Below are positions 57,212 through 64,000 of a stretch of DNA of 64,000 nucleotides, piece by piece. Under the pieces are notes generated by a model. It was given only the letters and a program-made list of their open reading frames with translations. It had not been told where the DNA came from and did not search any database. The DNA is from Burkholderia sp. HI2500 (GTDB lineage Bacteria; Pseudomonadota; Gammaproteobacteria; Burkholderiales; Burkholderiaceae). The position numbers and the translations under genes are program-made. Each line of letters opens with the position of its first letter. The first letter of the stretch is position 1. The stretch covers positions 930,001-994,000 of the forward strand of contig NZ_NKFL01000005.1 of the NCBI RefSeq assembly GCF_002223055.1, written 5' to 3'.

Positions 57212-58027
57212 ATGCTCGAACTCGCCAACCGCTTCATTTTCGAAGGCCACCGGATTGCCTGGGGAACGATCGGCGAAGGCCCGCCGCTCGTGCTCGTGCA
57301 CGGCACGCCGTTTTCGTCGCAGGTGTGGCGCCGGATCGCGCCGTGGCTCGCGCGGCGTCATCGCGTGTTCTTCTACGACCTGCTCGGTTACGGTCAGTCC
57401 GACATGCCGGACGCGGACGTGTCGCTCGGCCGCCAGAACAGGCTGTTCGGCGCGCTGCTCGACGAGTGGAACATCTCACGCCCCCGCGTACTCGCGCACG
57501 ACTACGGCGGCGCAACCGTGCTGCGCGCGCACTTTCTCGACGGCGTCGCCTATGCGGATCTCACGCTCGTGAATCCGGTCGCGATCGCGCCGCAGGGTTC
57601 GCCGTTCGTGCGTCATGTCGCGCAGCACGAAGCCGCCTTCACCGGATTGCCCGCGTATGCGCATCACGCGCTGGTGTCGGCGTATCTCGGCAAGGCGGTC
57701 GCGCGGCCGCTGAGCGACGAGGCGCTGTCGATCTACCGCGCGCCGTGGCTCACGCCCGACGGGCAGGCCGCGTTCTATCGCCAGATCGCGCAGATGCGCC
57801 AGCGCTACATCGAGGAAGCCGAGGCCCGTTACGCGCCGCCGGACTTTCCGGTGCGCATCGTGTGGGGCGAGGACGACGCGTGGATTCCGCTCGAACAGGG
57901 GCAGGCGCTGGCCGATCGCATCGCACACGGCCAGCTGATTCGGGTGCCGGGCGCAGGCCATCTGGTGCAGGAAGATGCGCCGGAGGCGATCGTCGCGGCG
58001 GTGCTCGACGCATCAGCGCAAGGTTGA
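57212..58027 (+). CDS. Alpha/beta-hydrolase with Asp nucleophile (dehalogenase/epoxide-hydrolase type)
   Basis: 271 residues. The oxyanion motif is HGTP (30-33), the nucleophile elbow is AHDYGGA (Asp97 instead of Ser), and the catalytic base is in 'GAGHLVQEDAPEA' (His250). 'YDLLGYGQSDMP' is present. An Asp nucleophile with HGTP is typical of haloalkane/haloacetate dehalogenases and epoxide hydrolases. Which of these it is cannot be told. It diverges from the CGNR regulator gene. Confidence 0.87.
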   Translation: MLELANRFIFEGHRIAWGTIGEGPPLVLVHGTPFSSQVWRRIAPWLARRHRVFFYDLLGYGQSDMPDADVSLGRQNRLFGALLDEWNISRPRVLAHDYGGATVLRAHFLDGVAYADLTLVNPVAIAPQGSPFVRHVAQHEAAFTGLPAYAHHALVSAYLGKAVARPLSDEALSIYRAPWLTPDGQAAFYRQIAQMRQRYIEEAEARYAPPDFPVRIVWGEDDAWIPLEQGQALADRIAHGQLIRVPGAGHLVQEDAPEAIVAAVLDASAQG

Positions 58028-58066
58028 CGCCAGCTGTAGCGCATGTCGCTTGTCACGTGTGCCGCG

Positions 58067-58825
58067 TCAGAACACCGGCACGCCCTGCGCGAGCGTCGAG
58101 ATGAATTTCGCGGTACGCGGATCGCGCGGGTCGCCGAACAGGTCGCGCGACGCACCGGCTTCGACAACGCGGCCTTCCGCGAGAAACACCGCGTCGTGTG
58201 CAATCGATGCGGCCAGGCGCAGGTCGTGGGTGGCCATCAGCATCGTCGTGCCTTCCCGTGCGAGCTGGCGCAGCACCTCGACCACTTCGACGGACAGTTC
58301 CGGGTCGAGCGCCGACGTCGGCTCGTCGCACAACAGCACCTGCGGCGACGGCGCGAGCGCACGCGCGATCGCGACGCGTTGCTGCTGGCCGCCCGACAGC
58401 GTGCCGGGCCACGCGTCGGCCTTGTCCGCGATGCCGACCTTCTCGAGCAGCGCGAGCGCGCGTTCGCGGGCCCGCTCGCGCGGCCAGCGCTGCACGGTGA
58501 CGAGCCCTTCCATCACGTTCTGCACGACGCTCAGGTGCGGAAACAGCTGGAAGTTCTGGAACACCATGCCGGTCTGGCGTCGCACCGCGAACACGGCATC
58601 GCGCGCCGGCCGGTGCGCCGGCGAGAAGTCGATGCGCGCGTCGCCGACCGTCAGCGTGCCCGCCTCGGGCACTTCGAGCAGGTTCACGCAACGCAGCAGC
58701 GTGCTCTTGCCGCTGCCGGACGGCCCGATCAGCGCCGTCACGCTGCCGGGTTGCAACGCGAGGTCGATCCCTTGCAGCACACGATGCGTGCCGAACGACT
58801 TGTCGATGCGTTCGAGCCTGATCAT
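58067..58825 (-). CDS. Polar amino-acid ABC transporter ATP-binding protein (cystine-like)
   Basis: A 252-residue ATPase. Walker A is GPSGSGKSTLLR, the Q-loop is FQNFQLFPH, the signature LSGGQQQRVAIARAL, Walker B LLCDEPTSALDPE and the H-loop THD. The N-terminal and 'PEAGTLTVGDARIDF' segments resemble TcyN/YecC of the L-cystine system. It overlaps the permease gene by ATGA. Third gene of the binding protein-permease-ATPase operon. Confidence 0.9.
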   Translation of the reverse strand: MIRLERIDKSFGTHRVLQGIDLALQPGSVTALIGPSGSGKSTLLRCVNLLEVPEAGTLTVGDARIDFSPAHRPARDAVFAVRRQTGMVFQNFQLFPHLSVVQNVMEGLVTVQRWPRERARERALALLEKVGIADKADAWPGTLSGGQQQRVAIARALAPSPQVLLCDEPTSALDPELSVEVVEVLRQLAREGTTMLMATHDLRLAASIAHDAVFLAEGRVVEAGASRDLFGDPRDPRTAKFISTLAQGVPVF

Positions 58826-59502
58826 CGCAGTTCCGCCTGGAACAGCGCATGACGGCCGAAGCGGATTTCGAGGCGACGCTGCAGCGTGGACAGCACCGAG
58901 CTGAGCAGCAGATAGACCAGCGCGGCTTCCGTATAGAGAATCATCGGCTCGTAGGTCACGGCCGCGATCCGCTGCGCGGCCTGGAAGATTTCCGGCACGG
59001 TCAGCACGGCCGCGAGCGACGTGTCCTTCACGAGCGAAATGAACGAATTAGACAATGCGGGCAGCGCGACGCGCGCGGCCTGCGGCAGGATCGCGCGGCG
59101 CAGCGCCTGCGGGCGCGTCATCGCCATCGAGTACGCGGCTTCCCACTGCCCCTTCGGAATCGATTCGATCACGCCGCGGATCACCTCGGCGTTGTACGCG
59201 CCGACGTTCAGCGAGAAGCCGATCACCGCTGCCGTCAGCGGATCGAGCACGATGCCGACGCTCGGCAGCCCGTAGAAAATTACGAACAGCTGCACGAGCA
59301 GCGGCGAACCGCGAAACAGCCAGATGTAGAAACGGACGGCGGCCTGCGCCCAGCGCGGCCCGAACAGCCGCGTGAGCGCCGCGCCGAAGGCGAGCAACAG
59401 GCCGATCGCGAACGACGCGAGCGTGAGCGGCACCGTGAACACGAGCCCCGCGACGAGCAGGGGCCGCAGCGATTCCGCCATCAGGTGAAGCCAGGCCGGC
59501 AT
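58822..59502 (-). CDS. Polar amino-acid ABC transporter permease (cystine-like)
   Basis: A 226-residue His/Glu/Gln/Arg-type permease with about five helices. The EAA loop reads 'QWEAAYSMAMTRPQALRRAILPQAARVALPALSNSFISLVKDTSLA', and 'WLFRGSPLLVQLFVIFYGLP' is also typical. Similar to TcyL/YecS. It lies 14 nt after the binding-protein gene and overlaps the ATPase gene by 4 nt. Confidence 0.9.
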   Translation of the reverse strand: MPAWLHLMAESLRPLLVAGLVFTVPLTLASFAIGLLLAFGAALTRLFGPRWAQAAVRFYIWLFRGSPLLVQLFVIFYGLPSVGIVLDPLTAAVIGFSLNVGAYNAEVIRGVIESIPKGQWEAAYSMAMTRPQALRRAILPQAARVALPALSNSFISLVKDTSLAAVLTVPEIFQAAQRIAAVTYEPMILYTEAALVYLLLSSVLSTLQRRLEIRFGRHALFQAELR

Positions 59503-59516
59503 CGTTCAGCCTCGCG

Positions 59517-60299
59517 TCACGGCTGCGACACGTCGCGGCCGAAATACTTCTGCGAGATCTTCGCGTAGGTGCCGTCGGCCTTGATGTCCGCGAGCGCCTT
59601 GTCGATCGCGGCCACCAGCGCGGGGCTGCCCTTGCGCAGCAGCACGCCCGATGCGTCGCTCGCGCCGCCCGTGTCGGTCGCCGCGATCTTCAGCTTCGCG
59701 TCCGGCTTGTGCTTGCGGAAATCGAGGTACGACAGCGAATCGTTGATCGTCGCGTCGACGCGCCCCGAGCTCAGCAGGTCGATCGATTCGTTGAAGCCCT
59801 GCACGGGCACGACGTCCGCGCCGTGCGCGGCCGCGAGCTTGCCGAAATTGCTGGTCAGCGTGTTCGCGGATTTCTTGCCCTTGAGGTCGTCGAACGAGCG
59901 GATCGTCGTGTTGTCCGCACGCACGATCAGCACCGCGCGCGACGTGATGTACGGCGTCGAGAAATCGTATTTCGCCTTGCGCGCGTCGGTGATCGACACT
60001 TCGTTGACGACCGCGTCGTAGCGGTTCACGTCGAGGCCCGCGATCAGCCCGTCCCACTTGCCTTCGACGAACTGCGGCTTCACGCCGAGGCGCTGCGCGA
60101 TCGCGGTCGCGATGTCGACGTCGAAGCCCGTCAGCTTGCCGGTTTCGTCGTGGTACGTGAACGGCGCGTACGTGCCTTCGGTACCGACCCGGAACACGCC
60201 GGACGACTTGATCTGCGACAGGTCGTCGGCAGCCAGCGCGCTCGTGACCGAAACGGCCTGCAGCATGGCGACGACCAGGATGGAGCGAAGGAATTTCAT
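59517..60299 (-). CDS. Periplasmic amino-acid-binding protein (cystine-like)
   Basis: A 260-residue solute-binding protein with a signal peptide (about 1-23, cleaving after TSALA). The mature start is 'ADDLSQIKSSGVFRVGTEGTYAPFTYHDETGKLTGFDVDIATAIAQRLG', a family 3 binding protein close to TcyJ/FliY. 'NRYDAVVNEVSITDARKAKYDFSTPY' and 'GFNESIDLLSSGRVDATINDSLSYLDF' are typical. Cystine is inferred from similarity. First gene of the ABC operon. Confidence 0.9.
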   Translation of the reverse strand: MKFLRSILVVAMLQAVSVTSALAADDLSQIKSSGVFRVGTEGTYAPFTYHDETGKLTGFDVDIATAIAQRLGVKPQFVEGKWDGLIAGLDVNRYDAVVNEVSITDARKAKYDFSTPYITSRAVLIVRADNTTIRSFDDLKGKKSANTLTSNFGKLAAAHGADVVPVQGFNESIDLLSSGRVDATINDSLSYLDFRKHKPDAKLKIAATDTGGASDASGVLLRKGSPALVAAIDKALADIKADGTYAKISQKYFGRDVSQP

Positions 60300-60624
60300 G
60301 GTGCGGACCCCGAATGATTGGAGGGAATGGTCCCGCGGCACATATATGCCGTTCGAGAGGTCCGCGAATTCTACCGACGCGTCGAGGCCCGGCAAAAACG
60401 CAAATCGGCTATCGATATGAGCGCGACGAATAACGCGCCGGCCAGCCCCCCTCATCCCTCAGATGAAATCCGTCGCGATGCAGCGCGGCAATGATCCGAC
60501 GATTCGTTACCGGCGGTTACAGAAGCGACACCGTGGTATCACCCGTTCGGCATGCGCTACGTACCATGAAGGCAGGTCAACCTGTTGCTCGCGGGCCTTG
60601 CCCCGCGAACGGAGTGAACGGCAA
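60300..60624. other. Divergent intergenic region, ABC operon / PXPV protein
   Basis: About 325 bases without a supported gene. A small inverted repeat TCATC-N5-GATGA lies at 60452-60466, of unknown meaning. The frame of the small secreted protein is open upstream to 60463 but the extension is not protein-like. No convincing promoters were seen for either side. Confidence 0.4.
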
Positions 60625-60900
60625 ATGAAACGCATCCTGTTCTCCAGTGCCGTCGGCCTCGCGGCCGCCTGCCTGTCGGCAGGCGCATTCGCGCACGCCG
60701 ACGTCGGCGTGTACTTGGGCGTGCCGGGGCCGGTGATCGAGGCGCCGCCGCCTGTCTACTACACGCCGCCGCCCGTCGTGTACGAGCCGGCACCCGCCTA
60801 TTACGGCCCGTACTACGGCGAATATCGCTATCGCCGCTACCGTCACGACAACGGCTGGCATCGCGGCTGGCGACATCACCACCACGACGACGACGATTGA
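60625..60900 (+). CDS. Small secreted PXPV-type protein
   Basis: 91 residues. A signal peptide of about 25 residues (MKRILFSSAVGLAAACLSAGAFAHA) is followed by a short mature part rich in Pro, Tyr and Val ('APPPVYYTPPPVVYEPAPAYYGP'), an Arg/Tyr stretch ('YGEYRYRRYRHDNGWHRGWR') and the C-terminal HHHHDDDD. The Pro-x-Pro-Val repeats place it with the PXPV family of small envelope proteins. The His/Asp end may bind metals. I chose the ATG at 60625 for the signal peptide; GGAG lies about 12 nt upstream. Confidence 0.8.
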   Translation: MKRILFSSAVGLAAACLSAGAFAHADVGVYLGVPGPVIEAPPPVYYTPPPVVYEPAPAYYGPYYGEYRYRRYRHDNGWHRGWRHHHHDDDD

Positions 60901-60946
60901 CCGTCGCCTGGCGGCCATCGCGGGCGCATCCGCCCGGGGAATCTCC

Positions 60947-60972
60947 GCGCGCCGGCCTTCGAGCCGGCGCGC
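60947..60972. terminator. GC hairpin between convergent genes
   Basis: A perfect 10-bp stem, GCGCGCCGGC (60947-60956) with GCCGGCGCGC (60963-60972), loop CTTCGA, with no T tract. It lies between the PXPV gene and phnY stops. Possible bidirectional terminator. Confidence 0.45.
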
Positions 60973-60988
60973 GCGCATCACGCGTCGC

Positions 60989-62443
60989 TTACCACGGCAG
61001 CGAATACGTCTTCGTATTCGTGAAGCTCTTCATTGCTTCCTGCACGCCCTCCTTGTACCCGAGCCCCGAATCCTTCACGCCGCCGAACGGCGTCAGCTCG
61101 AGCCGGTAGCCCGGCACCTCGCGCACGTTCACGCTGCCGACTTCCAGCTCGGTGATGAAGCGCGTGATGTGGTCGAAGCGGTTCGTGCAGACCGATGACG
61201 ACAGCGCATAGTCGGTGCTGTTCGACATCCGGATCGCGTCGTCGATGTCGCGAAAGCGCATGATCGGCGACACGGGGCCGAAGGTTTCGTACTTCACGAG
61301 CGGCATGTCGGGCGTCACGCGATCGATCACCGTCGGCGAATACAGCGCGCCGTTGCGCACGTTGCCGACCAGCAGCCGCGCACCGCGTGCGATTGCGTCA
61401 TTCACCTGCTGCTCGCAGAACTTCGCGGCCGCTTCGTCGATCACCGTGCCCATGTCCACCGACGGATCGGCCGGGTTGCCGTACGACCACGCCCTGGTTT
61501 TCTCGACCACCAGCTCCGTGAAGCGATCGGCCACCGACTCGTGCACGAGCATCCGCTTGATCGCCGTGCAGCGCTGGCCCGAGTTTTTATACGAGCCCGA
61601 TACCGCAAGCGTGCTCGCTTCGTCGAGGTCGGCATCTTCCATCACGATGATCGGATCGTTGCCGCCGAGTTCGAGCACCGCGCGCCGGTAGCCCATCCGC
61701 GACGCAATCGACTTGCCGATCGATACGCCGCCCGTGAACGTGATGAGATCGATCGCCGGGTTCGTGATCAGCTCGTCGGCAATCTCCTTCGGGTCGCCGG
61801 TGAGCACTTGCAGCATCTGCGGCGGCAGGCCGGCTTCGTACAGGATGTCCGCGAACAGGTAGCACGACAGCGGCACCTTCTCCGACGGCTTCACGACGAT
61901 CCGGTTGTTGGTCGCGACCGACGGCACGATCTTGTGCGCGACCTGGTTCATCGGGTGATTGAACGGCGTGATCGCCGAGATCACGCCGAGCAGCGGATCG
62001 CGCTGCGTGTACACGCGGCGCTTCTTGCCGTGCGGAGTCAGGTCGCACGAGAAGATCTGCCCGTCGTCCTTCAGCACTTCCCCGGCACCGAACGTCAGCA
62101 CGTCGGCCACGCGGCCCGCTTCGTACGTCGAATCCTTGATGCACAAGCCGGCCTCGGCCGTGATCAGCGCCGCGATCTCGGCGGTGCGCGAGCGCACGAT
62201 GTCGGCCGCGCGGCGCAGGATCGCCGCGCGATCGTGGCGCGTCAGCGTCGGCCGGTAGGCACGTGCGGCGGCAAACGCGCGCCGCACGTCGTCCAGCGTC
62301 GCCTTCGGCACGGTGCCGACCAGCGCGCCGTCGTACGGGTTGCGCACTTCGATTACCGCGTCCCGATGAATCCGTTCCCCATCGATTCGCAGTGCTTCGC
62401 GACGAATCTCGCGGACGTCCGGCGATGCTGCAATGGCGTTCAT
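60989..62443 (-). CDS. phnY: Phosphonoacetaldehyde dehydrogenase
   Basis: A 484-residue aldehyde dehydrogenase. It oxidises phosphonoacetaldehyde, derived from 2-aminoethylphosphonate, to phosphonoacetate. The catalytic Cys292 is in 'NSGQRCTAIKR', the general-base Glu258 in 'VLELGGND', and NAD-site 'TPFNHP' and 'FTGGVSIG' are present. It lies 29 nt downstream of phnA, as in PhnWAY-type pathways. The substrate is assigned from the phnA neighbour and the sequence type. Confidence 0.9.
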   Translation of the reverse strand: MNAIAASPDVREIRREALRIDGERIHRDAVIEVRNPYDGALVGTVPKATLDDVRRAFAAARAYRPTLTRHDRAAILRRAADIVRSRTAEIAALITAEAGLCIKDSTYEAGRVADVLTFGAGEVLKDDGQIFSCDLTPHGKKRRVYTQRDPLLGVISAITPFNHPMNQVAHKIVPSVATNNRIVVKPSEKVPLSCYLFADILYEAGLPPQMLQVLTGDPKEIADELITNPAIDLITFTGGVSIGKSIASRMGYRRAVLELGGNDPIIVMEDADLDEASTLAVSGSYKNSGQRCTAIKRMLVHESVADRFTELVVEKTRAWSYGNPADPSVDMGTVIDEAAAKFCEQQVNDAIARGARLLVGNVRNGALYSPTVIDRVTPDMPLVKYETFGPVSPIMRFRDIDDAIRMSNSTDYALSSSVCTNRFDHITRFITELEVGSVNVREVPGYRLELTPFGGVKDSGLGYKEGVQEAMKSFTNTKTYSLPW

Positions 62444-62472
62444 GAGTGTGTCCCCTTACGGATGCGTGCGCA

Positions 62473-63820
<1,348 letters not shown>

Positions 63821-63919
63821 CAACATGCAGAGAACAGAAAGCAAAACAACGGTGCAGCAAGAGGGCTGGTCTCCACTCATCCGCCGCGTGCCGCGGCGCC
63901 ACAGTCAAGGGGTCTGAAG

Positions 63920-64000
63920 ATGAACGAAGTGCCGGTAAACAAGCGTTTGAACGCATGGGCGGCGGGCGCGGCCCGTTTCGCGCTGGCCGCGGCGGTCGCG
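63920..64000 (+). CDS. N-terminus of an unidentified gene (cut by window edge)
   Basis: Only 27 codons are visible: MNEVPVNKRLNAWAAGAARFALAAAVA. They show a short polar start with basic residues, then a hydrophobic alanine-rich stretch, like a signal peptide or first membrane helix. Divergent from phnA, so a 2-aminoethylphosphonate transport component is possible, but the sequence seen does not decide this. Confidence 0.5.
   Translation, partial: MNEVPVNKRLNAWAAGAARFALAAAVA

Overview
The window is high-GC bacterial chromosome in the style of Burkholderia (Betaproteobacteria), most likely a Burkholderia cepacia complex main chromosome. This rests on protein sequence character and gene order: dapF-DUF484-xerC, dksA-hslVU, metXW-ampG, gatCAB diverging from mreBCD-mrdAB, queDEC, ntrYX-DUF4390-rsmB-htpX-lysE-fmt-def diverging from dprA, and topB. 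The species assignment is an inference. Nearly all of the window is conserved housekeeping sequence. I see no insertion sequence, prophage, CRISPR array or rRNA.

Layout. 0-0.6 kb: a HigB-HigA toxin-antitoxin pair (antitoxin cut by the window edge) with a promoter and operator. 0.9-9.2 kb: dapF, DUF484, xerC, an RlmI-type methyltransferase, a COG0523 zinc GTPase, a one-cysteine dksA, and the heat-shock protease hslVU. 9.3-11.9 kb: a small membrane protein, a RegB/RegA-type redox two-component pair and a cysteine-rich CWC protein. 12.2-19.2 kb: argB, a HAD phosphatase and slmA in overlap; then metX-metW behind what I read as a SAM-II type riboswitch; then ampG overlapping a secreted M48-like protein that has lost its catalytic glutamate. 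19.2-26.7 kb: a divergent AraC regulator/alcohol dehydrogenase pair, xth, ppk2 and gatCAB. 27-33.3 kb: the rod-shape cluster mreBCD-mrdA-rodA. 33.4-37.2 kb: a Sel1 protein translationally coupled to an HpaI-type aldolase, then queC/E/D for queuosine. 37.6-46.3 kb, all on the minus strand: tRNA-Phe, ntrX/ntrY-like genes, DUF4390, rsmB, htpX, a LysE exporter, fmt and def. 46.5-51 kb: dprA, a thioredoxin-like protein and topB. 51.1-55.2 kb: a LysR regulator diverging from a D-2-hydroxyacid dehydrogenase, a patatin/thioesterase pair and tRNA-Lys(CUU).

From 55.4 kb to the end the content is more accessory: a DUF3592 membrane protein, a CGNR zinc-finger regulator diverging from an alpha/beta hydrolase over a 9+9 bp inverted repeat, a polar amino-acid (cystine-like) ABC importer, a small PXPV-type secreted protein, and phosphonoacetate catabolism (phnA, phnY). 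The phn genes are read from a promoter that overlaps, face to face, a promoter for a gene running off the right edge.

The most noteworthy items are the SAM-II-like metX leader, the HGIAH pseudo-M48 protein, the zinc-ligand-poor DksA beside a His-rich zinc GTPase, the CGNR operator, and the face-to-face phn promoters.
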